A stretch of 35,631 bases of DNA from Bacilli bacterium (GTDB taxonomy: Bacteria > Bacillota_I > Bacilli_A > RFN20 > CAG-826), in NCBI GenBank assembly GCA_024409055.1, contig JAKSUL010000012.1, forward strand, positions 1 to 35,631. The letters are read 5' to 3'. Positions 6,763-15,060 of the stretch are shown here, in pieces. Each line of letters opens with the position of its first letter. Positions within the stretch are counted from its first letter, which is position 1. A program made the translations under genes and the position numbers. The notes beneath the pieces were generated by a model. The model did not search any database, was not told the DNA's origin, and saw only the letters and a list, made by a program, of their open reading frames with translations.

Positions 6763-7486
6763 TTTCTAATTCCAAAACTAAGTATACGAGAGTTTTGCCC
6801 TTGATTCTATCTACGTCTTTTTCTAATACCTTCATCTTTTGCCTATTATTAAGCAAAATTTCGTACTCGTTTTGATGATATGCGGTTAGCTGCTCAGTCG
6901 GAGCAGCCACGTCACCTTTCTTTAGTCGGATTTCCATCATTATCGATAAATCGAAATCTTCCACGTTTTTAGCAAACGTAGTTGCGTGGGCTATGGAAAT
7001 AGTGGTGGAAACAAACGCTTTGTCCATTATCACATCACCTTTCTGAGCTTCGATTAAGTATCTCAGTTTTGGGTCATGCCTCTTCCCTGATATCCCTCTA
7101 AATACTGTGATGTCTTTTTTGACAACGTATCTTTGAATCGCTTTTTCGATTTTATATTCTTGGACAACTTGATCACGTGTCAAAAAACCGTTTCTCAATG
7201 CATGATTTAAAGGGCCACTGCTGAAACTGATTGAGTCGTTTTTCGTGTAAATTCTGACAGCGTTTTTTTGGTCTATGCTAGGAGGCCAAATATTGTAAAA
7301 ACTGTCGTGTATAGTTCTTTTCATGTCCTCGGGAATCAACAAGCCCTTCGAATTGGCTATATTTACATTCAGCTCGTGTGGGGCGTGATGCCCCCTCCTA
7401 TTCACGAACCATCCGTCTAAATCGCAATGTTTGTCTTGATTGGCGTCATAGCCTCTATCGATAAATTGTCTATCGTTGTATTTCAT
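6752..7486 (-). CDS. ADP-ribosyltransferase-fold protein (ART, R-S-ExE class)
   Basis: A 244-residue protein with the NAD-binding signature of ADP-ribosyltransferase exoenzymes. The signature residues are Arg in TVFRGI (about R130), the STT motif in AFVSTTISIAHATTFA (about 160-162) and the EYE (ExE) box in HQNEYEILL (E207 and E209), preceded by the typical IYT...LNHALRNG helix region. ExE enzymes of this class usually modify arginine; the target here is unknown. The N-terminal about 75 residues (DRGYDANQD, NRRGHHAPHEL) do not match a secretion signal I know. The start is the ATG preceded by GGAG 8 bases upstream; an ATG two codons earlier sits too close to it. Candidates are a toxin, a phage-type host-modifying enzyme or an effector. 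It overlaps the duplicated-domain gene downstream and has its own promoter. Confidence 0.75.
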   Translation of the reverse strand: MKYNDRQFIDRGYDANQDKHCDLDGWFVNRRGHHAPHELNVNIANSKGLLIPEDMKRTIHDSFYNIWPPSIDQKNAVRIYTKNDSISFSSGPLNHALRNGFLTRDQVVQEYKIEKAIQRYVVKKDITVFRGISGKRHDPKLRYLIEAQKGDVIMDKAFVSTTISIAHATTFAKNVEDFDLSIMMEIRLKKGDVAAPTEQLTAYHQNEYEILLNNRQKMKVLEKDVDRIKGKTLVYLVLELENDF

Positions 7487-7532
7487 ATGCATATCTCCTT
7501 CAAAAGGTGTAATAAATCAACCTACAAGCATA

Positions 7533-7560
7533 ATAATACACTAAAAGGATAAAGAAACAA
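7533..7560 (-). promoter_or_regulatory. Probable promoter of the ART operon
   Basis: TTGTTT (7555-7560), 16 bases, TATTAT (7533-7538) on the minus strand, about 45 bases before the ART start. The gap from 7487 to 7696 otherwise holds only the divergent ezrA promoter region. Confidence 0.5.
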
Positions 7561-7680
7561 ACCAAAGAGAATAAAAAATACACTGAAGAGAGCGCTTAAC
7601 TTAAACAAATCGCCCATTCGTTCCGTGCTCGTACCAATATGCGTGCGCAATTGGGTATGCATGAATGCCTGTGCGTGTTG

Positions 7681-7696
7681 TATGATATAAATATCT
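7681..7696 (+). promoter_or_regulatory. -10 region directly in front of ezrA
   Basis: TATGAT (7681-7686), overlapping TATAAA (7685-7690), lies only 6-10 bases before the ezrA ATG and no Shine-Dalgarno sequence is present. If this is the -10, the mRNA is leaderless or nearly so. No good -35 is visible. Confidence 0.35.
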
Positions 7697-9412
7697 ATGA
7701 ACTTATTAATTGGAACAGCAGGTATCGGAATCATCATAGGCGCTAGTGTGTTAGTGGTGCTAGTTGGCCTTGGATTGCTATTAAACTTTACGGTTTTCGC
7801 TCATAACAGACTGAAGACTCAAGTCAGGGAATTAAGCAGAAAATTTGAGTATTTGCACGCTCTTTTATTCGGTCAAGATAGTCAATTCGTCAAAAGGCTA
7901 GAAATCATTTCTAGAACGAATCTCGTTTTCGTCGAAATCTACCAAAGGCTTCGTTCCCGTTTCAAAGAGATCATCGATAAAAGTGATGCCCCGGCCCAGA
8001 ACCAGATCGACACTTTGAAAGATCTCCGTGATCAAAGGAATTTCAAGGAATTGAAAGAGGCTCTTCCTAAGGCCAAAGAAGTCATCGCTAAATATGAATC
8101 CGACGTCAATCTTTTGACCGCCGAACTCACAAAGGTCGCAAAGCCAGAGGAGGAGTGCCGTCAAGAAGCCCTTGTCCTTAAAGAGGAACTTCGCCGCATC
8201 AAGCAAGAGTATTACACCAAACAGGCCGATCTTACTTTGCTTATAAAGACTTTCGATATTTTGTTCAGCAACATGGAGAAGCTGTTCGAAGCCTTCGAAA
8301 CCCATGTTGAATCCGCTCACTACGACGAAGCTAAGGCTATGCTCCCTCAAGCTAGCTCCATCATCCATATGGTTGGAAAAATCCTTCCTGAACTCCCTGA
8401 TATCTGCGTGACCATCCAAACAGTTATCCCTGATAAGCTCGTTTCGACCAGGAATCGTTTCCAAGAAATGCATAGCGAAGGATACCCCCTTCAGCACCTC
8501 CGCGTCGGAGAGGCTTTGGAACAAATAGAAAAGCAGACAGCCGACATTTCTTCTAGGCTTCAGGAATTCAAGATGGCTGGAATTCAAAATGAATTGTCTG
8601 CGATTTTAGCCAAATTCGATTATTTTCAGACCTCATTCGACAAAGAAAAGGAAGCCCGCGTCATTTTCGAAAGGGAATGCGGTGGCATTTACGAAGAAGA
8701 TAACCAAATCGATAAGAGATACATCAAGCTCTGCAACACTCTTCCTGACGTTAAAAGGATCTTCGTCGTCACCGATGAAGAACAAAGCAAGCTCGACCTC
8801 ATCAAGAATCAGATCAATAAGGCCGGCGCCACGAAGCGTAGCTTAGATACATTCATTCACTCTGGAACCAAGCAGCCGTATACGATGCTTGTTGAGAAGA
8901 TGCACGTCCTTCAAAGCGAAGCCGACCAAGCCATGAACGCCATCATCGACTTTGAGCGTTACCTCATGTCTTTAAAAGAAGACACCGAGTCCGCTTTGTC
9001 TTTCATCAATGACTATTATCTTCGTTTAAAAGACGCCGAAAGAATGGTTCGCGAGATATCCGTTGAAGCCGTCACGAATCGTTATCAGCCGGCTTGCGAT
9101 GAGATGTATCGTTTGCTCGATGAAGTTTATAAGATCCTTAACGCCCTTCCGATCAAGGTTGCCGAAATCAATTCTTTGGTCGCGAAGTTAAAAACAGTCG
9201 GAGAAGAACTCGTTAGCAACGTGAATCGTGACTATAAGCAAAGCTTATTAGCGGAAACCGCCATCGTTTTCTCCAATCGCGACAGGCAGCATTTAGGCGA
9301 AGTCGACGCCGTCGTCCGTCAAACCGAAGGTTTATATTTATCCGGCGATTTCCTCCGCAGCTATGAGGAAACGCTAAAAATCCTTAGAAGGATACGCGAA
9401 GGGGACAGATGA
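7697..9412 (+). CDS. ezrA: Septation ring formation regulator EzrA
   Basis: EzrA is a membrane-anchored spectrin-like protein of Firmicutes that restrains FtsZ ring assembly and helps organise the divisome. The protein has one N-terminal transmembrane helix (about residues 7-31) with a very short outside tail, followed by a cytoplasmic domain of repeated long helices to the C-terminus. The length (571) is that of the family. Synteny supports the call: as in Bacillus, a cysteine desulfurase and thiI follow. The stop overlaps the next start by ATGA. No ribosome site precedes the ATG (see the -10 entry), and no better in-frame start lies before the membrane helix. Confidence 0.9.
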   Translation: MNLLIGTAGIGIIIGASVLVVLVGLGLLLNFTVFAHNRLKTQVRELSRKFEYLHALLFGQDSQFVKRLEIISRTNLVFVEIYQRLRSRFKEIIDKSDAPAQNQIDTLKDLRDQRNFKELKEALPKAKEVIAKYESDVNLLTAELTKVAKPEEECRQEALVLKEELRRIKQEYYTKQADLTLLIKTFDILFSNMEKLFEAFETHVESAHYDEAKAMLPQASSIIHMVGKILPELPDICVTIQTVIPDKLVSTRNRFQEMHSEGYPLQHLRVGEALEQIEKQTADISSRLQEFKMAGIQNELSAILAKFDYFQTSFDKEKEARVIFERECGGIYEEDNQIDKRYIKLCNTLPDVKRIFVVTDEEQSKLDLIKNQINKAGATKRSLDTFIHSGTKQPYTMLVEKMHVLQSEADQAMNAIIDFERYLMSLKEDTESALSFINDYYLRLKDAERMVREISVEAVTNRYQPACDEMYRLLDEVYKILNALPIKVAEINSLVAKLKTVGEELVSNVNRDYKQSLLAETAIVFSNRDRQHLGEVDAVVRQTEGLYLSGDFLRSYEETLKILRRIREGDR

Positions 9413-10542
9413 TCTACTTCGATAACGCCGCGACCACAAAACCACTCTCTTTGCTATACCCTCTTCATGAGAAGTTGTGCGAAGAGAGTTTTGCCAATCC
9501 ATCCTCCATTCATGATTTCGGCGTGAGGAGTTCTCGCCTTTTGGATGAGGCTAGGTCGATGGTTCTTTCTGCAATCAAACTCGAACAAACCCATAATGTT
9601 TTATTTTGCTCTGGGGCAAGCGAGGCCAATAACCTTGCCATCAAAGGAATCGCGAAAAAATACCAAAATAGAGGAAAGACGGTAATTACGACTGCGGTAG
9701 AACACCCAAGCGTTCTTAACGCGGTTCGCCAATTGGGAGAAATCTATGGCTTCAATGTCATAATTCTTCCCGTAAATGACGATGGATGCGTCGAGCCTTC
9801 TTCTTTAGAAGAAGCCATGACGAAAGATGTTATTTTGGTCTCTTGCATGGCAGTCAATAACGAAACCGGTTCTATCAATGATATCGCCTCGTTGTCCTCT
9901 ATCGCCCATAAGTTCCATAAAGCCTTCTTCCATGTCGATGCGACGCAAGCTATCGGTAAAGAAGATATCGATTATTCGGGCGTGGACCTTATCTCTTTCT
10001 CTGGCCATAAATTCGGCGGATTCAAGGGAAGTGGGGCGCTTATCTATAAGAAAACGATCTCGTTCTTACCGCTTATTTCAGGGGGAGAACAAGAATACGG
10101 CTATAGGGCAGGAACCGACGATATGCCTGGTTACTACTGCTTAGCCAAAGCCTTCCAAGAGGCAATAAAGAACCAAAAAGCCCATTACGAAGTCGTAAAA
10201 GGGCTAAACGAGGCTCTTAGGAGCAAACTCGAGGAAATAGACGAAATCTCAATTAACTCGCCTAGAAACGCCTCCAAATTCATTCTTAACTTCTCGTTTA
10301 AGCATAAGAAAGGCTCAGTGGTTTCTGAGGCTTTATCTAGAAGAGAGATTTACGTTTCCAGCGTATCGGCTTGCTCCTCGAAAAACGAGAAATCCTCATA
10401 CGTGCTCGAAGCCATGAATAAAAGCGAAGGAGACGCCGCTAATTCTCTCCGCGTCTCGTTTAACGAAACCAACACCATCGACGAGGTCGACCAATTCGTC
10501 GAAACACTTAAGGAAATTATCAAGGAGGTCAATGACAGATGA
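9409..10542 (+). CDS. Cysteine desulfurase (IscS/NifS-like, thiI-associated)
   Basis: A 377-residue PLP enzyme that takes sulfur from cysteine as a protein persulfide. Motifs: YFDNAATT at the N-terminus, the conserved His in EHPS (H99), D177 and Q180 in HVDATQ, the PLP lysine K201 in SGHKFGG, and the persulfide Cys C322 in SACSS. The stretch around the Cys is short, as in the group II-free NifS/IscS forms dedicated to tRNA thiolation. It overlaps ezrA and thiI by ATGA at both ends. This is the ezrA-nifZ-thiI arrangement of Bacillus, where the enzyme gives sulfur to ThiI for 4-thiouridine in tRNA. No iron-sulfur scaffold gene is adjacent. Confidence 0.93.
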   Translation: MIYFDNAATTKPLSLLYPLHEKLCEESFANPSSIHDFGVRSSRLLDEARSMVLSAIKLEQTHNVLFCSGASEANNLAIKGIAKKYQNRGKTVITTAVEHPSVLNAVRQLGEIYGFNVIILPVNDDGCVEPSSLEEAMTKDVILVSCMAVNNETGSINDIASLSSIAHKFHKAFFHVDATQAIGKEDIDYSGVDLISFSGHKFGGFKGSGALIYKKTISFLPLISGGEQEYGYRAGTDDMPGYYCLAKAFQEAIKNQKAHYEVVKGLNEALRSKLEEIDEISINSPRNASKFILNFSFKHKKGSVVSEALSRREIYVSSVSACSSKNEKSSYVLEAMNKSEGDAANSLRVSFNETNTIDEVDQFVETLKEIIKEVNDR

Positions 10543-11711
10543 AATTTGATTCACTTCTCATCCACTTTGGCGAATTAAGCACCAAAGGCGAAAACAAGAA
10601 GATGTTCATCAATTGCCTTTATAGGAACATCAAAGTCGCCCTCGATAACCCTAACATCACCTATAAAAAAGATAGGGATCATATCGTTTTGAATTTAAAC
10701 GGCGAAGAACCGGAGAAAATAATCAAAAGACTCCAGGATATCTCTGGCATCCATAGGATCTCACCGATATACCGCGGTTCTCGCGATATGAATGAGCTTA
10801 AAGAACAGGCTTTGGGCTTGATCAAAAACGTAAAAGGCAGCACCTTCAAAATCGAAACAAAGAGAGGAGATAAACGTTATCCCCTCAATTCGTATCAGAT
10901 TTGCTGCGAAGTCGCCGATCATATCCTTGATAACACCGAATTGACCGTCGATCTTCACGAACCGGACATCACGCTTCATTTGGACGTTAGGGATGACTGC
11001 GTCTATATCTCCTGCGCGACTTATTTAGGCTGCGGAGGATATCCTCTTGGGATGAATGGCAAAGTCATGATGTTCTTAAGTGGTGGCATCGATTCTCCAG
11101 TCGCGGCTTATTCTATGCTTCGCCGCGGAGTAAAAATCGAGTGTCTCCATTTCGCCGCGCCTCCATATACGAGCCAAGCCGTCATCTATAAGTTGGAGGA
11201 CATCATCGCTAAACTCGGCGTCTATCAGCCCGAAATCAAGCTCCATATCGTTCCGTTCACCAAACTCCAGGAAGACATCTATAAATATTGCGATGAGAGC
11301 TATGCGATAACCATCATGAGAAGAATGATGATGCGTATTGGCACATTGGCGGCGAAACGTTATCGCTGCCTCGCCATCGCGACCGGTGAATCAATCGGAC
11401 AAGTCGCTTCGCAAACCCTTCAATCGATGCAGGTCATTAACGAAGTAACCAATTTCCCGGTCGTCCGTCCTTTAGCGGCTTCAGACAAACTGGAGATCAT
11501 CGATACCGCTAAACGTATCGGCACATTTGACATTTCGATTCGCCCCTACGAAGATTGCTGCACGATCTTTAAACCGAAAGCTCCAAAGACCAAACCTCAT
11601 CTAGGGGAATGCTATTTCTATGAGAAGCAGTGGGACTTTGAATCTGAAGTCAAAGACTGCGTCGAAGGAATAGAGACCATCGTCTTTAAAAAAGGCAAAA
11701 GGGTTGAATAA
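10539..11711 (+). CDS. thiI: tRNA 4-thiouridine synthase ThiI
   Basis: ThiI adenylates U8 of tRNA and transfers sulfur to make 4-thiouridine; some homologues also serve thiamine synthesis. The 390-residue protein has the N-terminal ferredoxin-like plus THUMP region (about 1-165) and the PP-loop ATPase motif SGGIDSPVA (181-189). The C-terminal rhodanese domain of the E. coli type is absent, as in Bacillus. The CC pair in EDCCTIFKP near residue 346 is in the catalytic domain. It is the last gene of the ezrA operon and is followed by a terminator. The adjacent desulfurase is its likely sulfur donor. Confidence 0.95.
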   Translation: MKFDSLLIHFGELSTKGENKKMFINCLYRNIKVALDNPNITYKKDRDHIVLNLNGEEPEKIIKRLQDISGIHRISPIYRGSRDMNELKEQALGLIKNVKGSTFKIETKRGDKRYPLNSYQICCEVADHILDNTELTVDLHEPDITLHLDVRDDCVYISCATYLGCGGYPLGMNGKVMMFLSGGIDSPVAAYSMLRRGVKIECLHFAAPPYTSQAVIYKLEDIIAKLGVYQPEIKLHIVPFTKLQEDIYKYCDESYAITIMRRMMMRIGTLAAKRYRCLAIATGESIGQVASQTLQSMQVINEVTNFPVVRPLAASDKLEIIDTAKRIGTFDISIRPYEDCCTIFKPKAPKTKPHLGECYFYEKQWDFESEVKDCVEGIETIVFKKGKRVE

Positions 11712-11716
11712 AAATA

Positions 11717-11749
11717 AATCGTCACCGCTTATTGCTGTGGCGATTTTTT
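11717..11749 (+). terminator. Terminator of the ezrA-thiI operon
   Basis: AATCGTCAC pairs with GTGGCGATT around CGCTTATTGCT and is followed by TTTTTTG, 6 bases after the thiI stop. Confidence 0.8.
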
Positions 11750-11850
11750 GTTGAACTAATCTCACTATAAAGTTTCGTAATTCTTACAGTGACACTGCAA
11801 AATTCAGATAGTCGGAGAGCGATCCTTTTTAGTCTATTGCGAACATGAAA

Positions 11851-11881
11851 AGAAAAAGCACAGCTATTTCTAACTGTGCTT
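11851..11881 (-). terminator. pckA terminator
   Basis: AAGCACAG-TTAGAAATAG-CTGTGCTT followed by TTTCTTTT on the minus strand, about 19 bases after the pckA stop. It faces the thiI terminator; nothing else was seen in the roughly 100 bases between them. Confidence 0.8.
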
Positions 11882-11899
11882 AATTCGTTTTCGTGGCGA

Positions 11900-13516
11900 T
11901 TAGTCGACTTTCGGTCCGGCTTTGACGAGAGCTTTGCCGGCTTCGTTGGATTCGTATTTGACGAAGTTCTTAACGAAACGGGAAGCGAGGTCTTTGGCCT
12001 TTTCTTCCCACTGGGAAGCGTTGGCGTAGGTGTCGCGAGGATCGAGGATCTTCGGATCGACTCCCGGAAGAGAAGTCGGAACTTCGAAGTCGAAGTATGG
12101 GATCTTCTTGGTTTCGGCTTTGAGGATGGAACCATCGAGGATGGCGTCGATGATGCCGCGGGTATCTTTGATGGAGATACGTTTGCCAGTGCCGTTCCAG
12201 CCGGTGTTGACGAGGTAGGCTTTGGCGCCGGAAGCTTTCATCTTCTTAACGAGCTCTTCGGCGTATTTGGTCGGGTGGAGTTCGAGGAAGGCCTGTCCGA
12301 AGCAAGCGGAGAAGGTCGGGGTCGGCTCAGTGATTCCACGTTCAGTGCCGGCGAGTTTGGCGGTGAAGCCAGAGAGGAAGTAGTACTGGGTCTGCTCCGG
12401 GGTCAAGATGGAGACCGGCGGGAGGACGCCAAAGGCGTCAGCAGAGAGGAAGATGACATTCTTGGCAGCCGGGCCAGCGGAGACTCCGTTGACTTTGGAG
12501 GCGATGCCTTTGATGTGTTCGATCGGGTAGGAGACACGGGTGTTCTCGGTGACGGACTTATCGGCGAAGTCGATCACGCCGTTCTTGTCGAGGGTGACGT
12601 TTTCAAGAAGAGCGTCGCGCTTGATGGCGTTATAGATGTCCGGTTCACTTTCCTTGTCGAGGTTGATGACCTTGGCGTAGCAGCCGCCTTCGAGGTTGAA
12701 GACTCCGTTATCGTCCCAGCCGTGCTCGTCATCGCCGATGAGGAGACGCTTCGGGTCGGTGGAAAGGGTGGTTTTGCCGGTTCCGGAAAGGCCGAAGAAG
12801 ATGGCGGTGTTTTTGCCTTCCATATCGGTGTTGGCGGAGCAGTGCATGGAGGCCATGCCCTTGAGCGGGAGGTAGTAGTTCATCATGGAGAACATACCTT
12901 TCTTCATTTCGCCGCCGTACCAGGTATTGATGATGACCTGTTCTTTGGAGGTGATGTTGAAGGCGACGCAGGTTTCGGAGTTCAATCCGAGTTCCTTGTA
13001 GTTCTCGACTTTGGCTTTAGAAGCGTTATAGATGATGAAATCAGGTTCGAAAGTGGCTTCTTCTTCCGCGGTCGGTTTGATGAACATGTTGCGGATGAAG
13101 TGGGCTTGCCAAGCGACTTCGACGATGAAGCGGCAGGCCATGCGGGTGTCTTTGTTAGCACCGCAGTAGGCATCGACGACGAAGAGCCTCTTTCCAGAAA
13201 GTTCTTTCTTAGCGATGGCTTTGACGGCTTCCCAAGTCTTTTCGGACATCGGGTGGTTGTCGTTCTTATATGCTTCGGTGGTCCACCAGACGGTGTTCTC
13301 GGAGTTCTTGTCGACGACGAGATATTTATCCTTCGGCGAGCGGCCGGTGTAGATGCCGGTCATGACGTTGACAGCGCCTAATTCGCTCTCTTGTCCCTTT
13401 TCATAGCCGGTGAGAGTGGCTTTGGTTTCTTCCTCGAAAAGTTCTTCGTAGGAAGGGTTGTAAGAGATCTCGGTTACGCCGGTGATCCCGTACTTCGACA
13501 AATCGATTTTTTTCAT
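11900..13516 (-). CDS. pckA: Phosphoenolpyruvate carboxykinase (ATP)
   Basis: PckA interconverts oxaloacetate + ATP and PEP + CO2 + ADP in the cytoplasm. The 538-residue protein has the ATP-type signatures: the P-loop GLSGTGKTT (242-250), [15 protein letters not shown] near the N-terminus and NTGWNGTG near the C-terminus. Length is normal. The start was set at MKKIDLSK, which has GAGG ten bases upstream; an in-frame extension of 27 codons runs back through the promoter and is not credible. Together with the decarboxylase operon next door it handles oxaloacetate: in anaerobes the enzyme often runs toward oxaloacetate, gaining ATP and fixing CO2. Direction here is inference. The 5' leader resembles that of the decarboxylase operon. 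Confidence 0.97.
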   Translation of the reverse strand: MKKIDLSKYGITGVTEISYNPSYEELFEEETKATLTGYEKGQESELGAVNVMTGIYTGRSPKDKYLVVDKNSENTVWWTTEAYKNDNHPMSEKTWEAVKAIAKKELSGKRLFVVDAYCGANKDTRMACRFIVEVAWQAHFIRNMFIKPTAEEEATFEPDFIIYNASKAKVENYKELGLNSETCVAFNITSKEQVIINTWYGGEMKKGMFSMMNYYLPLKGMASMHCSANTDMEGKNTAIFFGLSGTGKTTLSTDPKRLLIGDDEHGWDDNGVFNLEGGCYAKVINLDKESEPDIYNAIKRDALLENVTLDKNGVIDFADKSVTENTRVSYPIEHIKGIASKVNGVSAGPAAKNVIFLSADAFGVLPPVSILTPEQTQYYFLSGFTAKLAGTERGITEPTPTFSACFGQAFLELHPTKYAEELVKKMKASGAKAYLVNTGWNGTGKRISIKDTRGIIDAILDGSILKAETKKIPYFDFEVPTSLPGVDPKILDPRDTYANASQWEEKAKDLASRFVKNFVKYESNEAGKALVKAGPKVD

Positions 13517-13528
13517 TGTTTTTATGCC

Positions 13529-13577
13529 TCGATACATTTGGTTTTGGATTTTTACCAAAATCGACACCATCATATCA
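13529..13577 (-). promoter_or_regulatory. pckA promoter and leader inverted repeat
   Basis: An extended -10, TGATATGAT (13569-13577), is followed on the minus strand by TCGATTTTGG. TTTTGG (13555-13560) pairs with CCAAAA (13542-13547), and an outer TCGAT...ATCGA pair ends in TATCGAGG, where GAGG is the ribosome site. It could act as an operator at the transcript start or as an RNA hairpin that hides the ribosome site. The same order of elements lies upstream of the decarboxylase alpha gene. Confidence 0.5.
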
Positions 13578-13721
13578 CACTTTCTAATGTTTGGCACGCA
13601 CTTACCTAAAGGTAATATGAGAAAGTTTTAATTAAAAACAATCGATGAATACTGGACATTTCTCCATCTGGCTTCTATTGAGGCAACAAGGACAAAACAA
13701 AGACTGCAAAAAATGAGAGAA

Positions 13722-13753
13722 AATATAAAAAAAGGACAGGATTTGCCCTGTCC
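13722..13753 (-). terminator. Terminator of the decarboxylase-birA-bioY operon
   Basis: GGACAGG-GCAAAT-CCTGTCC followed by TTTTTTT on the minus strand, about 8 bases after the bioY stop. The gap from 13578 to 13721 is AT-rich, with no gene or other element seen. Confidence 0.85.
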
Positions 13754-13761
13754 AATGCCTT

Positions 13762-14325
13762 CTATATGTTTCGGTATATTTTCTTGATCCTATATCCTAG
13801 AAGCGCGGCTACGACGAGCTTTATAACGTCTGGCAAAATGAAGGGGAAGACAGTGATCGACATGACGTTCCATATTGAGGCATCCCCGTGTTTATATACC
13901 AAGATGAACCAGAATGTTCCAAATAGATATAGCAGCAATAAGCCGATGACCATCGCGATGATGAAGTGAATCATTTTCTTGTGGCCGGTTAGGTAAAAGG
14001 GAAGATAGGCTAACGGCATCAACAAGAAGCCGATTATGAACCCTCCCGTAGGGCCTAATAGATAAGCGGGTCCTCCATTAAACCCAGCGAAGACAGGGCA
14101 ACCAATTAATCCCGCTAAAACGTAAATGGATATGGTAATAAGCGATTTGATGGGTCCTTGAAGGTAAATGATCAAGAAGATGGCCAAAATCTGTAACGTG
14201 AAAGGAACGACCATTGGGATCGTGATGAAACTGCAAACGGCGATTAAAGCAATCAATAAACCCGACAAGGCGATGTCCTTGGTCGAGAATAAAGGGGCTT
14301 TTTGACTGATGTTTTCGTTGTTCAT
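13762..14325 (-). CDS. bioY: BioY biotin transporter (ECF substrate-binding component)
   Basis: A 187-residue integral membrane protein of the BioY family, the S-component that binds biotin and works with the shared ECF energising module. It shows about six hydrophobic segments and the family stretch GGPAYLLGPTGGFIIGF plus PFTLQ near helix 2. No ecfA or ecfT is nearby, so it must use modules encoded elsewhere or work alone. The start was chosen at the ATG one base after the birA stop (TGATATG); upstream in-frame codons lie within birA. No separate ribosome site is visible, so translation is coupled. Position at the end of a biotin-enzyme operon suggests that biotin is imported for the decarboxylase. 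Confidence 0.93.
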   Translation of the reverse strand: MNNENISQKAPLFSTKDIALSGLLIALIAVCSFITIPMVVPFTLQILAIFLIIYLQGPIKSLITISIYVLAGLIGCPVFAGFNGGPAYLLGPTGGFIIGFLLMPLAYLPFYLTGHKKMIHFIIAMVIGLLLLYLFGTFWFILVYKHGDASIWNVMSITVFPFILPDVIKLVVAALLGYRIKKIYRNI

Positions 14326-14326
14326 A

Positions 14327-15046
14327 TCACACATGGAAGGAAATCTCGCCCGAAATGACATTCGTGCGTTTCCCATCGATCTCTAGAATCAGGCTGCAAT
14401 CATCGTCTATCCCGATGACTTTGACCTTCTTTTTCTCTCCGCTAATTTCGGCGTAGACCTCTTTGCCCAAAAGCTCGTTGTTCTTTTTGGCGAATTCCAA
14501 ATGGTCTTTCTTCCCTTCTTTAAGCGCAGGGAGATAAGAGACGAGGTTAGTGTATAGGGCTTGTTTAAGCGTCTCAATATCAACTTCGCCCCCTTTTGTT
14601 AAGGCGATAGAAGTGACTGGATAGATTAAAACACTTGGGAAAGACGTCTGATTTACGTTAATCCCAATCCCGACGATCAAGCCATCTATTTCGCCGTTTT
14701 CCATATGGGATTCAAGAAGGATTCCGCATGTTTTCTTGTGGTTTATATAGACATCGTTTGGCCATTTGATGTTTGAGGAGATTCCAAACATTGACTCTAA
14801 TGTCTTCGCTAGAACGTATGCGCAAGACAAAGATATATCTTTGAAGTAGGGGATAAGAAGAGGGTCTTTGATAACAAAAGAAAAGAGCAGATTCTTGTTC
14901 TTTTCTCCAACCCACGTCCTTCCTTGCCTTCCGCGTCCTGCGGATTGGTAATTCGTTGAAACGAAGGTGAAATCGGAAAGTGAAGAGAACTGCTCTTTAA
15001 GATACGTGGATGTGGAGTCGATTTTTTCAAAGTGAATCAATTCCAT
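14327..15046 (-). CDS. birA: Biotin--protein ligase (monofunctional)
   Basis: The enzyme activates biotin as biotinyl-AMP and attaches it to the carrier lysine. The 239-residue protein has the GRGRQGRTW biotin/AMP loop (about residues 38-46), KWPNDV (about 94-99) and GIGINVN, with a C-terminal SH3-like domain. It starts directly with the catalytic domain (MELIHFEKIDSTS); the N-terminal DNA-binding domain of bifunctional BirA is missing, so it should not be a repressor. It begins 14 bases after the decarboxylase beta gene, whose operon encodes the most obvious target, the 118-residue biotin carrier. The ribosome site is weak (AGG), consistent with low expression. Confidence 0.95.
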   Translation of the reverse strand: MELIHFEKIDSTSTYLKEQFSSLSDFTFVSTNYQSAGRGRQGRTWVGEKNKNLLFSFVIKDPLLIPYFKDISLSCAYVLAKTLESMFGISSNIKWPNDVYINHKKTCGILLESHMENGEIDGLIVGIGINVNQTSFPSVLIYPVTSIALTKGGEVDIETLKQALYTNLVSYLPALKEGKKDHLEFAKKNNELLGKEVYAEISGEKKKVKVIGIDDDCSLILEIDGKRTNVISGEISFHV

Positions 15047-15060
15047 ACCTAAATTTTAAA

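Noticed and set aside
7898-8587. A 229-codon frame antisense to ezrA
   Set aside because: No ribosome site and no family pattern; ezrA is well supported on the other strand.
11876-13381. A 501-codon open frame on the plus strand opposite pckA
   Set aside because: It is Gly/Asp/Val/Phe-rich with no domain, lies fully antisense to pckA and exists because pckA codon use avoids stops in that frame.
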